A DNA stretch of 10,332 nt from an uncultured Eubacteriales bacterium (lineage in GTDB: Bacteria > Bacillota_A > Clostridia > Christensenellales > Aristaeellaceae), in NCBI GenBank assembly GCA_900313545.1, contig OMRS01000194.1, positions 1-10,332 on the forward strand, in the 5' to 3' direction. The notes beneath the pieces are model-generated. The model saw nothing but the letters and a program-made list of their open reading frames with translations, searched no databases and was not told the origin of the DNA. Of this stretch, positions 1 through 5,915 are shown one piece after another. Position 1 is the first letter of the stretch. Each line of letters begins with the position of its first letter. Position numbers and translations under genes: made by a program.

Positions 1-1059
1 CAGGGCTGCATCGACCTTCTCACTTTCAATCAGGTCCATCAGCATCTCCAGTCTGGGCGCTGCGCACAGCACAATCAGCTCCGGAGCAAATTCTTTCCCG
101 TCGGGCCCATCCTCCTTCGCTGCCGGTTTGCCTTTGGTGAGCCTGCAGATCCTCAGCATCCCCGATTCTCCCTGAAGATTCACAACCCCTTCCTTTTTCA
201 TGCGCTTAGCGTCCTCCCGGCTGAGGACACGGGCAAGCTCCACATCCGTCATGAGCAGAACCCGGCTGCGCGAATGGAGCAGCCCCAGGCAAATCCCCAG
301 CAGTGTTCCTGGAAGGTCCCTCGCTTCCACGCCGCCCGTCAGCAGCAGCAGGCAGCGTTTCTCAAAAATGGCCAGGAGCCGCTCTCCCAGTATCCTGAAA
401 TCCCGGGGAAGCGTCTTTTCCGGAGCTTCCGCATCCATCTTCCAGTCCATCTCCGGACGTTCGAGCACCGTCAGAAGTGCCGGTCCTTCATCGGGAGCAG
501 GGACTTTCGGATTATTTCCTTTTTTCTTCCGGTTCATGATCAGCAGGAACAGGATTCCCAGAATTCCTCCGCCCCCCATTCCTCCAAGGACCTGCTGCAT
601 ATCCCTGGGAATCCACCATCCCGCTTTCTGCGGCTCCGTCACAATTTGAAGAACCGTCCTCTGCTGCCCCAGCCGTTCTGAGAGAATCCGGGGCAGCAAC
701 CGGATGACCGTCTGCAGAACCTGTACTCCGTCTTCTGGCCGTCCTCCCTGTGCATAGACCGTCAGAGTTTCCTTCTGCCACTCGGCCATCGGGAAAATCC
801 GGATTTTCCGGGAGACCGCCGCGGCGTCATTCATCTGCCGCTGGGTTTCTTCCTGCTGCAGGACATACGCAGCCGCCTCCCGGATATAGCGCTGATCGCG
901 GCCAAAGCGGATCTGCATCCATGCGGTGGTTTCCCTGCCCTCGGACAGGGTCGCCATCCCATATCCCAGCAGTGCTCCGGCCATCATCAGCAGAAGCACC
1001 GTGGCCACATTTTTCGCACGGTTTCCGGCACCCCTGGGGTGCAGTTTCTCTGTTTCCAT
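1..1059 (-). CDS. CpsC/CpsD-like two-span membrane protein with degenerate kinase-like domain (3' end outside window)
   Basis: The frame is open from an ATG at 1059 to the left edge, giving 353 residues without a stop. The ATG has a short AGCAGGA-type ribosome site directly before it. Visible layout: a membrane span at about residues 17-38, an extracytoplasmic region of about 118 residues, a glycine-rich second span at about 157-176 followed by a basic stop-transfer (RKKK), then a cytoplasmic domain. This is the topology of Wzz/CpsC polysaccharide co-polymerases. The cytoplasmic part follows the order of a CpsD/BY-kinase P-loop fold: strand 235-240 (RCLLLL), a loop where Walker A should be (GGVEARDLPGT, 242-252), a helix, RVLLMTDVEL (266-275) where Walker A' should be, and PELIVLCAAP (326-335) where Walker B should be. 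None keeps the expected Lys or Asp residues, so catalysis is doubtful. The family call is inference from pattern, not a database match. It could instead be an unrelated envelope scaffold. Confidence 0.6.
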   Translation of the reverse strand, partial: METEKLHPRGAGNRAKNVATVLLLMMAGALLGYGMATLSEGRETTAWMQIRFGRDQRYIREAAAYVLQQEETQRQMNDAAAVSRKIRIFPMAEWQKETLTVYAQGGRPEDGVQVLQTVIRLLPRILSERLGQQRTVLQIVTEPQKAGWWIPRDMQQVLGGMGGGGILGILFLLIMNRKKKGNNPKVPAPDEGPALLTVLERPEMDWKMDAEAPEKTLPRDFRILGERLLAIFEKRCLLLLTGGVEARDLPGTLLGICLGLLHSRSRVLLMTDVELARVLSREDAKRMKKEGVVNLQGESGMLRICRLTKGKPAAKEDGPDGKEFAPELIVLCAAPRLEMLMDLIESEKVDAAL

Positions 1060-1070
1060 TCCTGCTTCAC

Positions 1071-1100
1071 AAAACGTGCAACCATCAGATGGCTGCACGT
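1071..1100 (-). terminator. Intrinsic terminator-like hairpin after deoB
   Basis: On the minus strand the arms ACGTGCAGCCAT and ATGGTTGCACGT form a 12-bp stem (one G-T pair) around a CTG loop, followed by a short TTTT tract. The hairpin starts 13 nt after the deoB stop codon, which fits transcription termination. The T tract is short, and the next gene on the same strand starts only 11 nt past it. Partial termination or an mRNA-stabilising 3' end is therefore also possible. Confidence 0.65.
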
Positions 1101-1113
1101 AATCCTTTTCATT

Positions 1114-2286
1114 TTATCCTTTGCGGATCTCCGGATAGAAGGACGTTCCATGGAGGGTATTTTTCACGCCGAAGAAATCCAGAATGGTGGCGGAAATATC
1201 CGCAAAGGTTTCCCGCGTCTTCAGGTCGATGCCCCCCAGGATCTGCGCGCCGGTCACCAGCAGCGGAATATGCTCCCGGGTATGATCCGTGCCGTGATGC
1301 ATGGGATCACAGCCGTGGTCCGCCGTGATCATCAGCATGTCCTCGGGGCCCATCCGCTTCAGGATCTCCGGAAGCTTCCGGTCAAAGTAGGCCAGCGCGT
1401 CCGCATATCCCTGCACATCCCTGCGGTGGCCGTAGATCATGTCCGTGTCCACCAGATTGACAAAGAGCAGGCCGTCAAAGTCCTCTTCCATGGCCGACAG
1501 CGTGGCCTCGATACAGGCGGGGTTCCCGCTGGCATGGTTGGACCGGGTGATGCCCTTGAAGGCAAAGATATCCTCGATCTTGCCGATGGCATACACGGTT
1601 TTGCCATCCGCCTTCAGCAGATCGCACATGGTATCCGGAGGCATGGCGCTGAAGTCCCGCCTGGCCCCCGTTCTTTTGAAGTCCTCCCGGGTGCTGCCCA
1701 CAAAGGGTCTGGCAATGACGCGGCCCACCTCCAGGGGACCCGTCAGCATCTCCCTTGCGATCTCGCAGTCCCTGTACAGTTCCTCCAGGGGAACCAGGGC
1801 TTCATCTGCCGCAATCTGAAACACGCTGTCCGCGGAGGTATAGACGATCAGCTTGCCGGTGCGCAGGTGCTCCTCTCCCAGCTCCTTGATAATCTCCGTG
1901 CCGCTGGCCGGGATGTTTCCGAGGGTTTCACGGCCCACGGCGCGCTCAAACTCCTCCAGGAAGTCCTGGGGGAACCCGTCCGGAAACGTGGGGAACGGCT
2001 GTGTCAGCTGCACGCCGGCAATCTCCCAGTGGCCCGTGGTGGTGTCCTTTCCCGGAGAGACCTCCCGGAGTCTGCAGAAACTTCCCCTGGGATGCGCCAC
2101 GGCGCCCGGAAAGGTGGCGCCCTCGATATTTCCAAGGCCAAGGCTGAACATGTTGGGGAGTTCCGGGCGACAGGTGTTGATCACATGTCCAAGGGTATCC
2201 GCCCCTGCGTCATCATACAGCTCCGCATCCGGCAGCGCCCCGATGCCGGCGCTGTCCAGGACGATCAGAATGGCTTTCTTACTCAT
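1114..2286 (-). CDS. deoB: Phosphopentomutase
   Basis: DeoB interconverts (deoxy)ribose 1-phosphate and (deoxy)ribose 5-phosphate in the cytoplasm, linking nucleoside salvage to central carbon metabolism. The 390-residue product has the usual length for the bacterial enzyme (about 390-400) and the alkaline-phosphatase-superfamily layout with an inserted cap domain. Visible motifs are [15 protein letters not shown] at residues 7-21 with metal-ligand Asp11, [12 protein letters not shown] at 80-91 containing the threonine region that is phosphorylated in the family, [12 protein letters not shown] in the second half, and ADHGCDP followed by DHTREHIP near the C terminus, which supply metal-binding Asp and His residues. 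The ATG at 2286 is chosen because [12 protein letters not shown] is the family N terminus. An upstream in-frame extension to 2409 would run through nrdR codons and is unlikely. The start overlaps the nrdR stop by 8 nt, indicating co-translation. Confidence 0.96.
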   Translation of the reverse strand: MSKKAILIVLDSAGIGALPDAELYDDAGADTLGHVINTCRPELPNMFSLGLGNIEGATFPGAVAHPRGSFCRLREVSPGKDTTTGHWEIAGVQLTQPFPTFPDGFPQDFLEEFERAVGRETLGNIPASGTEIIKELGEEHLRTGKLIVYTSADSVFQIAADEALVPLEELYRDCEIAREMLTGPLEVGRVIARPFVGSTREDFKRTGARRDFSAMPPDTMCDLLKADGKTVYAIGKIEDIFAFKGITRSNHASGNPACIEATLSAMEEDFDGLLFVNLVDTDMIYGHRRDVQGYADALAYFDRKLPEILKRMGPEDMLMITADHGCDPMHHGTDHTREHIPLLVTGAQILGGIDLKTRETFADISATILDFFGVKNTLHGTSFYPEIRKG

Positions 2287-2785
2287 TCTCTTCCACCTTT
2301 TCCTCTGCTGTCTCCTGCCCTTCATCCTTCTTTTCCCTGGAATCCAGCATCTGCTGGAGTTCCTCCATGAAGGACTCCACATCCTTGAACTGGCGGTACA
2401 CCGAGGCAAAACGGATATAGGCGACCTCGTCCATGGTCCTCAGGCCGTTCATGACCATCTCGCCGATCTCGACCGTCGTCGTCTCCTGTCCGGGTTTCTG
2501 GAAAACCCGGGTCTCGATCTCGGAAACCAGTTTCTCAATGTCGGCCAGGGAAACCGGCCGTTTCTCACAGGCGCGCATGATGCCGCTGCGAACCTTGGCG
2601 GCGGAGAAGGTCTCCCTCCGCTTGTCCTTCTTGACCACAAGCACCGGGAGCACCTCGATCTTTTCATAGGTGGTAAACCTGCGCTTGCATTCCTCGCATT
2701 CCCTTCTGCGGCGGATGGACCCGTCCTCGGTGGGACGGGAATCGATCACCCGGTTCTCAGGGCATCCGCAATATATACATTTCAT
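2279..2785 (-). CDS. nrdR: Transcriptional repressor NrdR
   Basis: NrdR is a nucleotide-sensing repressor that binds NrdR boxes upstream of ribonucleotide reductase genes. The 168-residue product begins with the diagnostic zinc ribbon: Cys3 and Cys6 (MKCIYCGC) and Cys30 and Cys33 ([17 protein letters not shown]), with the basic DNA-contacting stretch between them. An ATP-cone domain follows at about residues 46-136, starting at [16 protein letters not shown] and ending near [15 protein letters not shown]. The usual length is about 150-155 residues; here a charged, Glu/Lys-rich tail of roughly 20 residues extends the C terminus. The ATG is preceded by a GGAGGAGG ribosome site lying inside the last codons of the upstream gene, whose TGA overlaps this ATG as ATGA. 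The gene is therefore translationally coupled to the motor-like operon. No NrdR box or reductase gene was recognised in the window. Confidence 0.97.
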   Translation of the reverse strand: MKCIYCGCPENRVIDSRPTEDGSIRRRRECEECKRRFTTYEKIEVLPVLVVKKDKRRETFSAAKVRSGIMRACEKRPVSLADIEKLVSEIETRVFQKPGQETTTVEIGEMVMNGLRTMDEVAYIRFASVYRQFKDVESFMEELQQMLDSREKKDEGQETAEEKVEENE

Positions 2786-3288
2786 AGTACCTCCTCCGGC
2801 GATCCTTCCGCCTCACGTTCAAATTTCTGACCCAGGACATATCCCTGGACAATCACCTTCCATCGTTTGGGGAGCGGCCCCTCGTGCAGGAAAACCAGCA
2901 CCAGGTCCCCCTGGCTTCCGGCGGCAAGCATGCCCGCTCGCTCATCCAGCAGCGCAAACAGGTCCCCCTCTCCCGGGGAGAGGCGCAGATTCGGCCACTC
3001 GCACGGGAAAAAGCCCCGGTTGTCAAGGCGCACCGTACAGGTCACCAGCGTGCAGTCTTCCTTTTCCAGCGCCCGGGGTTCGGCAAAGGATTCCACCGCC
3101 AGGGTGGCCTCCCGCCATCCCCCGGTCATCTGCTCAAACATCTCCGGATTTGCATCCGCCTTCACCGCCTGCACCTGCATCGACACGATCCCGGGCGTCA
3201 GGTGCTGCCAGCCGAACCACACCACCGCGGCCATTCCCAGCGTCGCAGCGATGCACACCGCGGCCAGGACACGAACAAACACCCTCAC
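2782..3288 (-). CDS. Small single-span membrane protein of unknown function (third gene of ZorAB-like operon)
   Basis: I do not recognise this family. The 168-residue product has an N-terminal hydrophobic span at about residues 4-25 and then an extracytoplasmic domain. Residues about 79-150 alternate in a beta-rich way ([53 protein letters not shown]) that resembles Ig-like domains of the DUF4352 kind; this is a fold guess. Three cysteines (79, 84, 96) could form a disulfide. The start is taken as GTG at 3288 because GGAGG at 3295-3299 is spaced 6 nt from it. An ATG at 3309 would give 175 residues but lies inside the end of the upstream gene with no good ribosome site. The gene sits 1 nt after the ZorB-like stop and overlaps nrdR by 4 nt. 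Its position suggests it works with the ZorA/ZorB-like pair at the outer face of the membrane. Confidence 0.85.
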   Translation of the reverse strand: MRVFVRVLAAVCIAATLGMAAVVWFGWQHLTPGIVSMQVQAVKADANPEMFEQMTGGWREATLAVESFAEPRALEKEDCTLVTCTVRLDNRGFFPCEWPNLRLSPGEGDLFALLDERAGMLAAGSQGDLVLVFLHEGPLPKRWKVIVQGYVLGQKFEREAEGSPEEVL

Positions 3289-3289
3289 G

Positions 3290-4213
3290 CTAATCCTCCA
3301 GAATGGCACTCATCTGATCAATCATCTCGGCATCCTTCATCCGGAACTTGAAAACCACCCTCCGGCTGGCCTCCATGTTCACCGCGCCATTGGGATAATA
3401 GACCGGGTCCGAATAGGAGCGGCCGTTTGCGGTCAGGATTCCCTGCAGCAGGTTCTTTTCAGCCTCGCTGATGCCAGGCATTTCCCCGCCCAGACAGTAG
3501 GTGGCCACCGCCAGCGCCCGGTCCTGGGACAGCTTCAGGTTGGACAGATAGCTGCCGGAGGTATCCGTGTGCCCCTCGATGATGATCTCTCCGATGTATT
3601 CCTGATAGTCCGCGCTCATGAGGGTGCGCAGGTACACGGGAATGAACCGGTTGAGCAGTTCCTTGCCGCTGTCCTTGAGCTCATTGCGCCCCGTGTCAAA
3701 CAGCACGGACCCCGAAAACCCGATGGCGCCGGTGTTCTTGTCCACCACGGCATCCAGTCCCGCCCCGCGGAGTTCATCCCTCAGGGCCTCGATGATTTCC
3801 GAGCGCAGGCCCACCAGCTTGTCGATGCGCGCCTGCTGGGCCGCCAGCAGCGCCGCCTGTTCCTCGATCTTGCTCTGCTGGAGGGACAGGCTCTGCTGGG
3901 CGGCGGTCAGACGGGTCCGGTTTTCATCCAGCTCCGCCTGCTGCTCCTGAAGCATCAGGGTCGTGGTCGCCAGCAGCTCCTCCTTGTCCTCCAGCTGCGA
4001 CTGCTGATCCAGGAGAATGCTCTGCTGGGTGGCCAGCTGCGCCTCCTTGGTTTCCAGCTCGATGGTCTTCTTCTGCTGCAGGTCCACCAGCTGGTAGACC
4101 GCCGCAAACAGAATCAGCGCAAAGGTAAAGAGCATCCCGGCCATCATATCCGAATAGGAAATCCAGAAAGACGGATTGCCTCCCCGTCTGCGTCGGCTTC
4201 GGGACCCCGTCAT
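3290..4213 (-). CDS. ZorB/MotB-like stator protein with OmpA-type peptidoglycan-binding domain
   Basis: Probable wall-anchored stator of an ion-driven motor in the cytoplasmic membrane. The 307-residue product has a basic cytoplasmic N terminus (SRSRRRR), then FWISYSDMMAGMLFTFALILF at residues 17-37, the single span of the MotB/ZorB type with the ion-carrying aspartate at Asp22. A Gln/Glu/Leu-rich coiled coil covers about 42-147. An OmpA C-terminal-like domain occupies about 155-295, with FDTGRNELKDSGKELL, EGHTDTSG (213-220), NLKLSQDRA (225-233) and ASRRVVFKF (282-290), the residues that bind peptidoglycan diaminopimelate in the family. The start codon overlaps the stop of the ZorA-like gene as ATGA, with GGGGGAAG upstream as ribosome site. 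The long coiled coil between membrane and wall domain is larger than I expect for MotB or Zorya ZorB. Flagellar MotB is less likely because no flagellar genes are present and the partner is ZorA-like. Confidence 0.88.
   Translation of the reverse strand: MTGSRSRRRRGGNPSFWISYSDMMAGMLFTFALILFAAVYQLVDLQQKKTIELETKEAQLATQQSILLDQQSQLEDKEELLATTTLMLQEQQAELDENRTRLTAAQQSLSLQQSKIEEQAALLAAQQARIDKLVGLRSEIIEALRDELRGAGLDAVVDKNTGAIGFSGSVLFDTGRNELKDSGKELLNRFIPVYLRTLMSADYQEYIGEIIIEGHTDTSGSYLSNLKLSQDRALAVATYCLGGEMPGISEAEKNLLQGILTANGRSYSDPVYYPNGAVNMEASRRVVFKFRMKDAEMIDQMSAILED
3295..3299 (-). promoter_or_regulatory. Ribosome binding site that decides a GTG start
   Basis: GGAGG on the minus strand lies 6 nt upstream of the GTG at 3288, within the last codons of the ZorB-like gene. 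It supports GTG over the ATG at 3309 as the start of the small membrane protein gene. Confidence 0.75.
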
Positions 4214-5772
4214 ACGTCACTTCCCCCATCCGCCTTCCGCTCAGAGAGCGCCGCCGTGAAGCGGGACAGTTCCGCATTCATCTTCCGGATCTCGGAGGCC
4301 AGCTGCTCCCGGCCCGCATTGACCAGGTCCGGCAGCTGCTCTGACACCTTCTGGACGCCCTGAAGCGACTGGGCCAGCTGCCGGCTGCTCCGGGTCAGGC
4401 TGTCACTCATGCTTTGCATCTGCCGCTCCAGATCCTCCGCCGTCTGCCGGGTAAACTGGCTGCCGCTGCGCGAGAGCTGCGCCGCCGCATCCCTCAGCCG
4501 CTCACAGACCTGGTTCAGGCTTTCCGAGCTGGAGGCGATCTCCTGCTGGCTTGTGGCCAGATACCGGTCCAGCCTGGCCAGGTATTCCTGTTCGCTCTGG
4601 TCCAGTTTGGACTGACGGTCCATGAGATCCGTCAGCATCCTCCCCTGCATGGCGGTGTTGCGGGTCACCTCCCCAAGCATCGCCGAGGTGCGCGCCTGCA
4701 GCTCGTCCGCTTCCGATCTTGAGCGGGTCATGTCCGTCACATAACCCTTGAAATGCTCCAGTGTCCCCTGGGTCATCTGCTGCATGTTGATGACATCCCG
4801 GGTCATGCTGTCAATGGCCGACGCCGCGTCCCTCATTTCCCGCTGCACATTCGCCTGCTCCTGGCCCGTGGCCTGCAGGACCTGCCGCAGGTGATCAAAC
4901 TCCTGCCCCAGGGCCACGTTCATCCGCTTGACAAACACCCCGACGATCCGGTCCACGCCTTCCACCTGTGCATGGGTCGCCGCCAGGATGAAGTTGTCCA
5001 TGGAGCGCTGAACCGGCAGCATGGCGCGGAGGATGGCATCCTCCATCTGCGCGGACAGCCTCTCCCCGATTTCCTGGGACACCCGGCGAAGCACCGCCGT
5101 CTGTTCCTGCTGAAGGGTCAGCATTTCGGTCTGCCCGGACACCGGCTTTGGCATGGCATACAGGCTGAACACCTCGCAGAAACGGTCAACCGCCTTTGCG
5201 CAGGCTGTGGTTTTTGAATTGTTCAGCAGCGTAAACAGCAGCGAGGCCGACACGCCCGCGATGGATGTTAAAAAGGCCGTGCTCATGCCGCCGATCAGCT
5301 GTTCCATGGCCGCCAGCAGCTGCTCCGTATGGGCCGCGGACAGGGTCAGCCCGGACAGTCCGGTCACCAGTCCCAGAAACGTGCCCAGGATGCCCAGGGA
5401 GGTCAGCAGCCCCGGGGTGATCTCCGCAAGGCCCGTGCTGCTGACCGCCTCCACGATGGCGTCCTCATTGATGTACTGGGTGACGTCGCAGCTTTCCCCG
5501 TGGGCCGAGCGCATCTCGGCATTCTGGAGAAAATCCGACCAGATCGCCTGAAGCCGGTCCCCCAGAAAGCTCACGTCGTGCCAGGACTTCTTGTCCTTTT
5601 TCTGCTTGTGCTCCGTCACGATCACGCGGCTGGCCCTTCTCAGCTTTCTGGCAACGCCGCCCAGCGGAAGGACACAGCGAAAAATGCCGATCAGCGTCAC
5701 CAGGAGGATCGCTGCATAGATCACCATGTCCAGAGAAAAAAAACGTCGAAGAACGTCAAAAACCTCTTTCAT
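4210..5772 (-). CDS. ZorA-like MotA/TolQ/ExbB-family channel protein with long helical tail
   Basis: Probable ion-channel subunit that would surround the ZorB-like protein and convert ion flow into rotation or force. The 520-residue product has a membrane span at about 15-37, a charged cytoplasmic stretch, then two adjacent spans at about 120-143 (PGLLTSLGILGTFLGLVTGL) and 161-184 (GGMSTAFLTSIAGVSASLLF). These match the MotA/TolQ/ExbB channel core and read like ZorA of the Zorya anti-phage system. From about residue 210 to 510 the protein is hydrophilic and helical, rich in Gln, Ser, Arg and Glu, and likely forms a cytoplasmic tail; ZorA also has a long intracellular tail. The ATG at 5772 has an AGAAGGA site 6 nt upstream. 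It is the first gene of the operon, about 75 nt downstream of the predicted transcription start. MotA of flagella lacks such a tail. A chemoreceptor-like tail is an alternative reading of the coiled region. Confidence 0.87.
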   Translation of the reverse strand: MKEVFDVLRRFFSLDMVIYAAILLVTLIGIFRCVLPLGGVARKLRRASRVIVTEHKQKKDKKSWHDVSFLGDRLQAIWSDFLQNAEMRSAHGESCDVTQYINEDAIVEAVSSTGLAEITPGLLTSLGILGTFLGLVTGLSGLTLSAAHTEQLLAAMEQLIGGMSTAFLTSIAGVSASLLFTLLNNSKTTACAKAVDRFCEVFSLYAMPKPVSGQTEMLTLQQEQTAVLRRVSQEIGERLSAQMEDAILRAMLPVQRSMDNFILAATHAQVEGVDRIVGVFVKRMNVALGQEFDHLRQVLQATGQEQANVQREMRDAASAIDSMTRDVINMQQMTQGTLEHFKGYVTDMTRSRSEADELQARTSAMLGEVTRNTAMQGRMLTDLMDRQSKLDQSEQEYLARLDRYLATSQQEIASSSESLNQVCERLRDAAAQLSRSGSQFTRQTAEDLERQMQSMSDSLTRSSRQLAQSLQGVQKVSEQLPDLVNAGREQLASEIRKMNAELSRFTAALSERKADGGSDV

Positions 5773-5852
5773 CGTCTATCCTTCTGTGCTCGTTGGTTTG
5801 CGGATGCGGGGAAGCCCTCCTCCCCCGTTCCGTCTTCCGAGCGGATGTCTGT

Positions 5853-5881
5853 ATTATACCAGTTCAATTAAGATGAAACAA
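5853..5881 (-). promoter_or_regulatory. Sigma-A-type promoter of the ZorAB-like/nrdR/deoB operon
   Basis: Reading the minus strand, TTGTTT (5881-5876) and TATAAT (5858-5853) are separated by exactly 17 bp, and TGG directly before TATAAT gives an extended -10. The -10 is a perfect consensus in an otherwise GC-rich gap. Transcription would begin near 5846, leaving a leader of about 75 nt before the ZorA-like ATG. Confidence 0.8.
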
Positions 5882-5887
5882 TCATCT
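5871..5887. repeat. 17-bp inverted repeat over the -35 element
   Basis: AGATGA and TCATCT form perfect 6-bp arms around a 5-nt centre (AACAA). The palindrome covers the whole -35 hexamer at 5876-5881, the placement expected of a repressor operator. No regulator is assigned to it. Confidence 0.55.
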
Positions 5888-5915
5888 CTTTCTTCCCGCG
5901 TGGCCCCTTTCGCAT

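Noticed and set aside
512..781. 89-codon minus-strand frame
   Set aside because: It lies in another frame within the continuous 353-codon membrane protein gene and has no ribosome site or domain pattern.
1039..2370. 443-codon plus-strand open frame opposite deoB
   Set aside because: It is fully antisense to deoB, whose family motifs are unmistakable; the translation shows no domain pattern.
2287..2409. Upstream in-frame extension of deoB
   Set aside because: The 41 added residues are translated from nrdR codons in another frame, are not part of the DeoB family, and a ribosome site precedes the ATG at 2286.
2867..4363. 498-codon plus-strand open frame opposite the ZorB-like and small membrane genes
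   Set aside because: It is antisense to two well-supported genes with ribosome sites and recognisable domains; the low-complexity Gln/Leu/His composition reflects GC-rich codon use on the other strand.
3290..5772. Flagellar MotA/MotB stator pair
   Set aside because: The long helical tail on the A subunit, the PGLLTSLGILGTFLGL channel motif and the absence of flagellar or chemotaxis genes fit ZorA/ZorB better than flagellar stators.
5773..5915. Intrinsic terminator after the PTPS-related gene
   Set aside because: Only a CCCC/GGGG pairing with a large loop and no T tract is visible; it is not convincing.
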